Position numbers and translations under genes: made by a program
Shown: piece by piece, positions 37,789-42,514 of the stretch
Position numbering within the stretch: position 1 is the first letter of the stretch
Layout of the letters: every line of letters starts with the position of its first letter
The notes under the pieces: model-generated
The model's database searches: none
What the model saw: only the letters and a program-made list of their open reading frames with translations
Told to the model about the DNA's origin: nothing
Virus record (IMG/VR): IMGVR_UViG_3300042328_000531
Coordinates: 1-42,514 of that record
DNA: 42,514 nucleotides
Direction: 5' to 3' (one strand)
Origin: a virus

Positions 37789-37971
37789 ATGAATTCAAAT
37801 GTAATAATCCAAGTGTGTAAAACACACGTTCCAAATAAGTCTGCTATCTCAGACGTTAATGATGAGCAATTCACTTTTTGTGAAGTTTGCGAAAATAATA
37901 TTGAGCGTTGGTATAACGATACTGACCCTGAACGTCTACCAATGTGGACATCTTGGCAGGTGTCTAAATGA
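37789..37971 (+). CDS. 60-residue Cys-containing protein
   Basis: A protein starting behind AGAAAGG. It contains Cys10-His13 and a later CEVC pair (FTFCEVCENN), enough for one zinc site. It heads a three-gene operon. No family recognised; small zinc proteins are a recurring theme in this half of the window. Confidence 0.68.
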   Translation: MNSNVIIQVCKTHVPNKSAISDVNDEQFTFCEVCENNIERWYNDTDPERLPMWTSWQVSK

Positions 37972-38069
37972 TAGATTTATTTTGTAAAGTGTGTGATGGC
38001 TTTGTGCTATCACTTCCTGCTGATGAAGCAGAATACTTAACTGTTAAATGTTCTAGTTGTTGGGAATAA
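37968..38069 (+). CDS. 33-residue zinc-ribbon microprotein
   Basis: A 33-residue frame coupled by ATGA to the preceding gene: FCKVCDGF and CSSCWE form a compact ribbon. The strict coupling and perfect Cys pairs make translation likely. Confidence 0.65.
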   Translation: MIDLFCKVCDGFVLSLPADEAEYLTVKCSSCWE

Positions 38070-38073
38070 TTAA

Positions 38074-38199
38074 ATGTTAAAAGAAATAAAAAATAAAATT
38101 ATTCGCATTCAAGAGTTGCGTCGCAGTAATGCTGCGACTGCGATCCCATCAAAGAAAAATTATTCTAGAAAAATAAAACATAAAAATAAATTGCAATAA
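38074..38199 (+). CDS. 41-residue basic microprotein
   Basis: A frame starting 4 nt after the previous stop. It contains 15 Lys/Arg residues in two blocks (IKNKIIRIQELRRS and KNYSRKIKHKNKL), suggesting nucleic-acid binding. No Cys. Confidence 0.55.
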   Translation: MLKEIKNKIIRIQELRRSNAATAIPSKKNYSRKIKHKNKLQ

Positions 38200-38217
38200 A
38201 AAACCCGAGGGCGTTTT
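38200..38217 (+). terminator. CCCGAGGG hairpin
   Basis: AAAACCC-GAG-GGcGTTTT directly follows the 41-residue gene stop. The same hairpin recurs at 39350. The T-run is short, so termination may be partial. Confidence 0.45.
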
Positions 38218-38242
38218 GTACCAAATGTCCGTTTTACGTTTA

Positions 38243-38258
38243 TGTGTTTAAGATCACA
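38243..38258. promoter_or_regulatory. Crp-like palindrome 5
   Basis: TGTGTTTAAGATCACA, one mismatch, 48 nt upstream of the TGTCTG box of promoter copy C. Confidence 0.4.
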
Positions 38259-38305
38259 TAAAAATCTGTCCATATTCTGAGATTTACGGCGTGGCGATTT
38301 GATTT

Positions 38306-38351
38306 TGTCTGCTAATTCTGATAGACTTACGGAGTAAGAAAATAAAGAAAG
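38306..38351 (+). promoter_or_regulatory. phage promoter family, copy C
   Basis: TGTCTG (38306-38311), 7 nt, TGA and TAGACT (38322-38327), then AATAAAGAAAG (38341-38351). TTGATT at 38299 could serve as -35 (spacing 17). Confidence 0.6.
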
Positions 38352-38364
38352 GAAGTGGCTAACA

Positions 38365-38562
38365 ATGGCTAACTTATACACAATAGAAAATCTCCTAGTG
38401 GGAAAAACTTATAACTCTAAAACTTTGCGTGGAGAAATTATCTCAGCAGAGAAATCTCCTCAACCAATTTGGTATGGAGAAAATACTGAACCTTATTTGG
38501 TTTCTGTTTATTCTAACGGCTCTTATAAATACCGCACAATTGCGGTGAAGGTTGGTGAGTAA
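38365..38562 (+). CDS. 65-residue beta-rich protein
   Basis: A protein with a repeat-like pattern (VGKTYNSKTLRGEIISAE, then YLVSVYSNGSYKYRTIAVKVGE) that resembles the SH3-like pair at 41496 and 42284. It starts 11 nt after the AAAGAAAGGAAGTGG leader. Possibly part of a small-protein family of this phage. Function unknown. Confidence 0.65.
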   Translation: MANLYTIENLLVGKTYNSKTLRGEIISAEKSPQPIWYGENTEPYLVSVYSNGSYKYRTIAVKVGE

Positions 38563-38685
38563 ATGGGTTATGTAGAAATCTTTCGCCTTGATGAGCAAGG
38601 TGCTGGGTGGGTTGATCTTTCTGAGGCTACCCCTCAAGAATTGCTAGACCTTGAAATAGGCTTATTTCAGGAAGGGGCTTTGTGA
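38563..38685 (+). CDS. 40-residue microprotein
   Basis: A frame starting one base after the previous stop. The 40 residues contain WVDLSEATPQELLDLEIGLFQ, a helical, acidic ending. Its stop overlaps Crp-like palindrome 6. Confidence 0.55.
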   Translation: MGYVEIFRLDEQGAGWVDLSEATPQELLDLEIGLFQEGAL

Positions 38686-38696
38686 GATAAATCACA
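38681..38696. promoter_or_regulatory. Crp/GlxR-like palindrome 6
   Basis: TGTGAGATAAATCACA, perfect arms, 28 nt upstream of the TGTCAG box of promoter copy D and covering the previous stop codon. Confidence 0.6.
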
Positions 38697-38724
38697 AGGC
38701 AACACGCTCCTAGCAAGTAGAAAT

Positions 38725-38771
38725 TGTCAGGGGTATTTGATAGGATAGTCTTATCAAACAATAAAGAAAGG
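38725..38771 (+). promoter_or_regulatory. phage promoter family, copy D
   Basis: TGTCAG, 7 nt, TGA and TAGGAT (38741-38746), then AATAAAGAAAG. Drives the 61-residue gene. Confidence 0.6.
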
Positions 38772-38780
38772 TGGTCAGAA

Positions 38781-38966
38781 ATGACTTACACTATAAAACT
38801 AGAAACCTATAATGGTGCTACTAAAAAAATCAACTTGCCTTCTAAAGGTGCTGTTGCTCAATTCATAAACACTTATCCAAACCAACTACCTGTTGGCGTA
38901 TCTGTTAAATTAGATTGCGATACTTTAGGTATTAGTGGAACACTTAGAGGAAAGGCGTTAGCGTAA
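38781..38966 (+). CDS. 61-residue protein
   Basis: ATG 38781 is chosen behind AAAGGTGG; a longer frame starts inside the promoter. The product has a short beta hairpin and helix (TIKLETYNGATKKINL, AVAQFINTYPNQLPVG). Coupled to the next gene by TAATG. Confidence 0.65.
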   Translation: MTYTIKLETYNGATKKINLPSKGAVAQFINTYPNQLPVGVSVKLDCDTLGISGTLRGKALA

Positions 38967-39115
38967 TGATAAACTCTGTAATGTCTTTTGACTGTGATGA
39001 GTGTAATGGTGCTGGTCTTATCTTTTGGGGTAATGACCTTGACTATGATGTAGAAAAATGTCAATGCGAAGATTTCGCACTTGGAACTTTATTTACTAGC
39101 GGAGAGGCTAACTAA
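38966..39115 (+). CDS. 49-residue Cys-pair protein
   Basis: Starts inside the previous stop (TAATG) and its stop overlaps the following start (TAATG). CDECNGAG and CQCEDF give four Cys for one metal site; CxxCxGxG resembles a DnaJ-type zinc repeat. Doubly coupled, so translation is likely. Confidence 0.62.
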   Translation: MINSVMSFDCDECNGAGLIFWGNDLDYDVEKCQCEDFALGTLFTSGEAN

Positions 39116-39303
39116 TGACTAGAAAAGACTATATACAAACCGCAAATATTCTTAAAAGTTTTGTAGATGAAATTCCACAAACTACTTATGAGGATTTAAT
39201 AAATGAATTTGCTGAGTGGTTTCAATCTGATAATGATAATTTTGATTTCGCAAGATTTGAAACTGCTTGCGGTATTGATGAAATTGGATTAGTGCCAGCA
39301 TAA
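39115..39303 (+). CDS. 62-residue acidic protein
   Basis: A helical acidic protein (YIQTANILKSFVDEIPQTTYEDLINEFAEWF) of a type common in actinophages. It closes the three-gene operon. Function unknown. Confidence 0.65.
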   Translation: MTRKDYIQTANILKSFVDEIPQTTYEDLINEFAEWFQSDNDNFDFARFETACGIDEIGLVPA

Positions 39304-39312
39304 TAAAAAATT

Positions 39313-39336
39313 CCTGAGCAAGAATAAAAACTGCTC
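39313..39336 (+). repeat. GAGCA/TGCTC hairpin, copy 1
   Basis: CCTGAGCAAG plus TGCTC with an A-rich loop; the same layout recurs at 41686-41711, and the window ends in CCTGAG, possibly a third copy cut off. Confidence 0.5.
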
Positions 39337-39349
39337 GAACATTTGTTCT
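39336..39349. promoter_or_regulatory. SOS-box-like palindrome
   Basis: CGAACATTTGTTCT fits the GAAC-N4-GTTC LexA box of Gram-positive bacteria with one outer mismatch. It lies between two hairpins, about 100 nt before promoter copy E. Confidence 0.35.
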
Positions 39350-39368
39350 AAAAGCCCGAGGGGGTTTT
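39350..39368 (+). terminator. CCCGAGGG hairpin, second copy
   Basis: AAAAgCCC-GAG-GGGgTTTT, the better-paired copy of the hairpin at 38200. It follows the three-gene operon. Confidence 0.5.
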
Positions 39369-39385
39369 CCACAGGTTTATCCACA
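39365..39385 (+). promoter_or_regulatory. double DnaA box
   Basis: TTTTCCACA (39365-39373, one mismatch) and TTATCCACA (39377-39385, perfect), each followed by GG. With palindrome 7 a few bases on, it repeats the DnaA/Crp pairing seen at 37.6 kb. Confidence 0.45.
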
Positions 39386-39396
39386 GGGCTTTATGA

Positions 39397-39412
39397 TGTG
39401 ATTAAAATCACT
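39397..39412. promoter_or_regulatory. Crp-like palindrome 7
   Basis: TGTGATTAAAATCACT, one mismatch at the last base, 38 nt upstream of the TGTCTG box of promoter copy E. Confidence 0.5.
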
Positions 39413-39450
39413 CACGAAATCTCCCTGAAAATATGTTTGAGATTGGCAAT

Positions 39451-39487
39451 TGTCTGTCGTATCTGATAGGATAAAGATATAAAGAAA
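39451..39487 (+). promoter_or_regulatory. phage promoter family, copy E
   Basis: TGTCTG (39451-39456), 7 nt, TGA and TAGGAT (39467-39472), then TATAAAGAAAG (39477-39487). Drives five coupled small genes. Confidence 0.65.
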
Positions 39488-39496
39488 GAAGGCAAA

Positions 39497-39661
39497 ATGG
39501 GTAAAGTAAAAGCAACACTAATGGATATACTAGAGCACGACTTATGCTATGGCTATGGTTGGATATATCAAGGAAATGGTATAGACTTTGATAGTGAGGC
39601 TTGCGAATGTAATCCTTACGCTATTTCTGCTGACGAACTAATAGATTGGAAACTAAACTAA
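39497..39661 (+). CDS. 54-residue protein
   Basis: A frame behind AAAGAAGG. The product contains LEHDLCYGYGWIYQGNGIDF and CECNPY. Its stop overlaps the next start (TAATG). Function unknown, but it heads the largest small-gene operon here. Confidence 0.65.
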   Translation: MGKVKATLMDILEHDLCYGYGWIYQGNGIDFDSEACECNPYAISADELIDWKLN

Positions 39662-39870
39662 TGGAATATAATTATTCACTTACTACTTCATATGATGGGA
39701 AGTTAATTCATACCCTGCGAGTTAGCGATATGCTAGAGGCAGTAGACGCTTGGACTAAATGTGTAGACTATGGCACAGCAAAAGAATATGCAACCTATAA
39801 CTTGTCTGACCCTACAGGCAAGATGTATACTAAAACCTTCTACACTAATGGAGAGGTCGTAATTAAATAA
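39661..39870 (+). CDS. 69-residue protein
   Basis: ATG 39661 overlaps the previous stop; an earlier in-frame ATG at 39646 is less likely. The product has a helix (LRVSDMLEAVDAWTKCVDYG) and a beta pair (YNLSDPTGKMYTKTFYTNGE). Coupled to the next gene. Confidence 0.65.
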   Translation: MEYNYSLTTSYDGKLIHTLRVSDMLEAVDAWTKCVDYGTAKEYATYNLSDPTGKMYTKTFYTNGEVVIK

Positions 39871-40154
39871 TGGGAAGCATAACAGCAATAGGTCTAGCGG
39901 ATACAACGCTAGACTTAGAAACACAATTACTTTATCACTTACAGGGTAATCACTATCCACCAGTTCCAAAAGAAATGGTTCAACCTTGTATTGAAGCAAT
40001 TGACGCTTACTATGATGAGGACTATTCACGCATGATAGATATGCCAATGGTTGGTGACTTTCAGATTTTGTATAAAGGTATGAGCCACGCACCAGCACAC
40101 GCAATAGTTGAACAACACCACTTAGGGTGGTTTATTGAGCCAGTAGATGAGTAA
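39870..40154 (+). CDS. 94-residue protein
   Basis: Starts inside the previous stop. Residues 25-60 contain HLQGNHYPPVPKEMVQPCIE, a pattern common in actinophage small proteins; the rest is acidic. No catalytic motif seen. The final eight bases overlap the next start. Confidence 0.68.
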   Translation: MGSITAIGLADTTLDLETQLLYHLQGNHYPPVPKEMVQPCIEAIDAYYDEDYSRMIDMPMVGDFQILYKGMSHAPAHAIVEQHHLGWFIEPVDE

Positions 40155-40239
40155 AGACTTGCAAGATAAATTAGATGCAGTTGCAAAAATACTAGAGCCT
40201 ATTTTATGGGAAACACTAGCAGAAATTGAGGAACAATGA
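40147..40239 (+). CDS. 30-residue helical microprotein
   Basis: A frame of 30 residues overlapping both neighbours (8 nt and ATGA). One amphipathic helix (DKLDAVAKILEPILWETLAE). Probably a binding partner. Confidence 0.5.
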   Translation: MSKDLQDKLDAVAKILEPILWETLAEIEEQ

Positions 40240-40475
40240 AAACAATAGAAAAAGATGATATTATTCCTATTATGGAATATATTAAAGTAGATATATTAAA
40301 TGCTAATCAATTAATGGTTGATGATTTAATTAGAGTTGGCGATGAAGTTGTATCTATTGCAAATATAGAATCATTACCAGATGGCTATGTGTTAGAAATT
40401 GTTAATGATTTTGGTGAAAGAGAAACAATTCAAGTTGGCGAATACGATAAGTTTGACTTGATGATGTTGCAATAA
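40236..40475 (+). CDS. 79-residue beta-rich protein
   Basis: ATG 40236 overlaps the previous stop. The product resembles an SH3-like or translation-factor-like barrel (VDDLIRVGDEVVSIANIESL, then YVLEIVNDFGERETIQVGEY). It ends the operon before a terminator. Function unknown. Confidence 0.65.
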   Translation: MKTIEKDDIIPIMEYIKVDILNANQLMVDDLIRVGDEVVSIANIESLPDGYVLEIVNDFGERETIQVGEYDKFDLMMLQ

Positions 40476-40501
40476 AAGCGGAGCCGAGGAATGTCCGTTT
40501 T
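40474..40501 (+). terminator. terminator-like hairpin
   Basis: AAAAgCGGA and TCCGTTTT pair around an 11-nt loop, starting on the stop codon of the last gene. The right arm is part of the ATGTCCGTTTTGTCC repeat. Confidence 0.45.
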
Positions 40502-40526
40502 GTCCCATTTTATTAATTACGTTGAC

Positions 40527-40555
40527 TTGCAATTTATTCCCAAAAATGTTAGAAT
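40527..40555 (+). promoter_or_regulatory. leaderless promoter of GP88-like gene
   Basis: TTGCAA (40527-40532), 17 nt, TGT and TAGAAT (40550-40555), 5 nt, ATG 40561. Both -35 and extended -10 are present. Confidence 0.7.
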
Positions 40556-40560
40556 AAATT

Positions 40561-41283
40561 ATGACCCAATTAAAGAGATCTTATGACAGAAAAGTTGCCA
40601 ACGCAGTTACAAAAAATGGAAAGCAAGCCGCAATTGCAAACACGTTTGGGCTCCCCGCTGGAAAGAATTATTCATGCCCTGGTGCCACTAGTGTTTGTGA
40701 AAATGTTTGCTACGCAGGAAAACTTGAAAAATTATTCAAAGGAGTAAAGACTAACCTCCTACACAATTGGGAATTGTTACGTAATGCGGATGAGCCAACT
40801 ATGGTTGATCTATTAGAGAATATGATTGCTGATTTTAAAAAAGATTGTGAAAAGAAAAATGCTCCATTGCTATTTCGTATTCATTGGGACGGAGATTTCT
40901 TCAATGATACTTATACCAATGCATGGAAGAGTATCATCCTTAATAATACAGATATAAAGTTTTGGGTATACACTAGAGTACACTCTGCAGCCGTAATGCT
41001 CAAGGGTATACCTAATCTATCTTTATACTATTCAACAGATAGCGAGAATAAAGAGATAGGTGTTAGTTTAAAGAAAGATCATGGCATACGCCTTGCATAC
41101 CTTGCTAAAAATTTTGCAATAGGTCAGGCAGATATGAAAGAGTTATTCAACCGCCCTGGTGCTAAGTGTCCTGAGAATCTAAAGTCAATACCACTTATCT
41201 CAAATGCTGGAAGCGCTTGCGTTTCTTGTGGTTTGTGTGTATACTCTAAGAGCGATATAGTTTTTTCATCATCTAAAAAGTAG
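40561..41283 (+). CDS. GP88-like iron-sulfur-type phage protein
   Basis: A 240-residue protein with CPGATSVCENVCYAG (Cys39, Cys46, Cys50), the FRIHWDGDFF segment, FWVYTR, and a C-terminal CVSCGLC near residues 219-225. The CPG..C..CYA start, the Asp/His centre and the Cys-rich end match the GP88 family, widespread in actinophages and thought to hold a metal or Fe-S site. Enzymatic role unknown. It is the longest gene of the right part. Confidence 0.72.
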   Translation: MTQLKRSYDRKVANAVTKNGKQAAIANTFGLPAGKNYSCPGATSVCENVCYAGKLEKLFKGVKTNLLHNWELLRNADEPTMVDLLENMIADFKKDCEKKNAPLLFRIHWDGDFFNDTYTNAWKSIILNNTDIKFWVYTRVHSAAVMLKGIPNLSLYYSTDSENKEIGVSLKKDHGIRLAYLAKNFAIGQADMKELFNRPGAKCPENLKSIPLISNAGSACVSCGLCVYSKSDIVFSSSKK

Positions 41284-41290
41284 GAGATAA

Positions 41291-41353
41291 ATGGAACTCT
41301 TATTAGTAATAGCCTTATTTATCATGATTATGTTTGCTGGATTAGGCCACTAG
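41291..41353 (+). CDS. 20-residue membrane micropeptide
   Basis: A 20-residue frame behind TAGGAGAT: MELLLVIALFIMIMFAGLGH. One complete membrane helix, nothing else. The good ribosome site and lack of overlap with another gene support it as real. Confidence 0.5.
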   Translation: MELLLVIALFIMIMFAGLGH

Positions 41354-41373
41354 TGCCTATTACAGTTTGGAAA

Positions 41374-41389
41374 TGTGATACACATCACA
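41374..41389. promoter_or_regulatory. Crp/GlxR-like palindrome 8
   Basis: TGTGATACACATCACA, perfect arms, 40 nt upstream of the -35 of the next promoter. Confidence 0.6.
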
Positions 41390-41429
41390 GGTTCCACATC
41401 TCAAAATATGAGATACCTAAGAAAATAAC

Positions 41430-41458
41430 TTGTATTTTTGACGAAATAATGTTATTCT
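41430..41458 (+). promoter_or_regulatory. promoter of 55-residue gene
   Basis: TTGTAT (41430-41435), 17 nt, TGT and TATTCT (41453-41458), followed by GGAAAGAAGG. Confidence 0.65.
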
Positions 41459-41495
41459 TAGGTAGTAAGCCCAACTAACGGAAAGAAGGAAACAA

Positions 41496-41663
41496 ATGGC
41501 AGTATCAACAGCAACCTATAAGGTAGGCGACCTATACACTTCTCAAAAGAGCAAGATTACAGGCACTATTCAAGAAATCAAACCAAACACAGATGGCTCA
41601 ACAGTTCGTGTTAAGTTAGATGTTAATGGCGCAACTCGCTGGACAACTTGGACGGCAAAGTAA
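41496..41663 (+). CDS. 55-residue SH3-like protein, copy 1
   Basis: A small beta barrel-like protein: YKVGDLYTSQKSKITGTIQE, then VRVKLDVNGATRWTTW. It is a paralogue of the last gene of the window; VGDLYTxxKxxITGxI is shared. Both have their own strong promoter. Such barrels often bind nucleic acid or proteins. Function unknown. Confidence 0.68.
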   Translation: MAVSTATYKVGDLYTSQKSKITGTIQEIKPNTDGSTVRVKLDVNGATRWTTWTAK

Positions 41664-41685
41664 GTTTAGCCTAGTGGCTAAAAGA

Positions 41686-41711
41686 CCTGAGCAAGTCTAT
41701 TAAAACTGCTC
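41686..41711 (+). repeat. GAGCA/TGCTC hairpin, copy 2
   Basis: CCTGAGCAAG and TGCTC as at 39313, with a 13-nt loop. It follows the 55-residue gene and precedes the next promoter. Confidence 0.5.
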
Positions 41712-41714
41712 AAC

Positions 41715-41743
41715 TTGAAATTATCATAGCAAAATGCTAAGAT
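41715..41743 (+). promoter_or_regulatory. promoter of 140-residue gene
   Basis: TTGAAA (41715-41720), 17 nt, TGC and TAAGAT (41738-41743), then AACAAAGAAAAGG. Confidence 0.65.
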
Positions 41744-41777
41744 AGAAACCCCTAACAAAGAAAAGGAAAAACCCACA

Positions 41778-42200
41778 ATGGCAAGAGGCAAAGCAATAAA
41801 TGTAAAAATCGCTACACCAAAAGTTATTACAGCCTTAGAAAATAGGTTAGTAGAACTAGAGGCTAATTACAAAAAGCAAGATGAGAACGAAGCAAAGTAT
41901 AACGAAGCACTAGAGGCTTGGAAAAAAGAATTATTTGCTTTCGCTATCGCTAACATAGATAAGGCTCAAAATGTTAGAACAAACTATCGTCAATGGTCAA
42001 ACAACCTTAATGTTGATTTTGATTTAACAGTTAAGGAAAATGAGTTCCCTGCTGAGCCAACTAGGGATTTTGAGCAAATCCATCAGCACTCTTATCGTGA
42101 GATGAAAGAGGAAATGGAAAACGCTATCCGTATCCTTAAAATGACGGACGAGGAAACAGTTAGCACTAGCACCTATAACGCTATTGCTCGTTATCTCTAA
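41778..42200 (+). CDS. 140-residue coiled-coil protein
   Basis: A helical protein: residues 13-60 are one coiled coil (ALENRLVELEANYKKQDENE and following), residues 105-125 another (HSYREMKEEMENAIRILK). Start behind GAAAAGG. Such proteins are common in actinophage early regions and act as adaptors. No catalytic motif. Confidence 0.7.
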   Translation: MARGKAINVKIATPKVITALENRLVELEANYKKQDENEAKYNEALEAWKKELFAFAIANIDKAQNVRTNYRQWSNNLNVDFDLTVKENEFPAEPTRDFEQIHQHSYREMKEEMENAIRILKMTDEETVSTSTYNAIARYL

Positions 42201-42205
42201 TAGTA

Positions 42206-42245
42206 TTGGGGGGTATTTGACCTGCCCCCCAAAAAATGTTATACT
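42206..42245 (+). promoter_or_regulatory. promoter with G6/C6 hairpin in its spacer
   Basis: TTGACC (42217-42222), 17 nt, TGT and TATACT (42240-42245). TTGGGGGG (42206-42213) can pair with CCCCCCAA (42225-42232), which lies in the spacer, so the -35 sits in the loop of a hairpin. Confidence 0.7.
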
Positions 42246-42283
42246 TAATATAACAAAACCCACAACAGAAAGGTAAGACCCAA

Positions 42284-42454
42284 ATGACACTAGGCGGATA
42301 TACATACCAACTAGGTGATTTATTCACCACAAGTAAAACTGGTATTACAGGTAGAATTGTAAAGTTCTCACCTATTAACTCTAAAACAACTAGAGTATCC
42401 TTACAGTTAGCAAACGGCTCTCGTCGTCTTGCTATGGTAAGCACAACTAAATAA
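42284..42454 (+). CDS. 56-residue SH3-like protein, copy 2
   Basis: Paralogue of the 55-residue protein: YQLGDLFTTSKTGITGRIVK, then TRVSLQLANGSRRL. ATG 42284 follows AGAAAGGTAAG. The last 60 bases of the window after it hold a CTTGGC/GCTAAG hairpin and end in CCTGAG, possibly the start of another GAGCA/TGCTC repeat. Confidence 0.68.
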   Translation: MTLGGYTYQLGDLFTTSKTGITGRIVKFSPINSKTTRVSLQLANGSRRLAMVSTTK

Positions 42455-42514
42455 TTTATCTCTGATAAGCACTTGGCTTTATTGCTAAGTTATTCCTGAG
42501 ATAAGACTCCTGAG

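Noticed and set aside
1-42514. CRISPR array
   Set aside because: The only short regular repeats are coding tandem repeats (24, 15 and 39 bp) inside fibre genes with no spacers.

Overview
The window is a stretch of an AT-rich double-stranded DNA phage genome (or prophage). The virion genes have siphovirus architecture: XkdF-type protease/scaffold, HK97-fold capsid, connector genes, one major tail protein without a sheath gene, tail assembly chaperones and a tape measure. An actinobacterial host is inferred, not proven. The reasons are many TATAAT boxes placed 5-9 nt before an ATG (leaderless mRNAs), perfect TTATCCACA DnaA boxes, TGTGA-N6-TCACA palindromes of the Crp/GlxR type, and a GP88-like gene. 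No terminase, polymerase, integrase or tRNA gene was recognised, so the window is not the whole genome.

Layout. Positions 1-10.3 kb (leftward, read right to left) hold portal, protease-scaffold with a probable nested scaffold start, capsid, head-tail connectors, major tail protein, two paralogous tail assembly chaperones and the 5' part of the tape measure gene. Positions 10.4-13.9 kb hold a 1196-residue virion protein. Positions 14-17.7 kb hold a tightly coupled cobalamin operon: class II (B12-dependent) ribonucleotide reductase, a secreted transcobalamin-like DUF4430 protein, a small membrane protein, a PduO-type cobalamin adenosyltransferase and a degenerate 2OG-oxygenase-like protein. Positions 17.8-19.2 kb carry two tandem 2OG-Fe(II) oxygenases and a Cys-rich microprotein. 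Positions 19.3-32.8 kb are a long leftward block of tail-fibre and baseplate-like genes (FN3, PASTA-like, collagen-like, Hint-like and BppU-like modules). Two glycosyltransferases and a methyltransferase are inserted in it, and one rightward secreted lytic transglycosylase has its own promoter and leader hairpin.

Positions 33-36.7 kb hold further 2OG-Fe(II) oxygenases, a DHH-like protein, zinc-ribbon microproteins and a SpeD-family decarboxylase. Positions 36.8-42.5 kb are a divergent field of very small genes in short coupled operons, punctuated by a repeated promoter type, eight Crp-like palindromes and DnaA boxes. The divergent gap at 37.35-37.79 kb is the best candidate for a replication origin or master control region.

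How the parts may work together: the B12 operon would capture cobalamin, adenosylate it and use it for dNTP synthesis during infection. The several prolyl-hydroxylase-like oxygenases, a GT25 glycosyltransferase and a collagen-like fibre with X-Lys-Gly triplets together suggest hydroxylation and glycosylation of virion fibres. That second idea is a hypothesis resting on co-occurrence.
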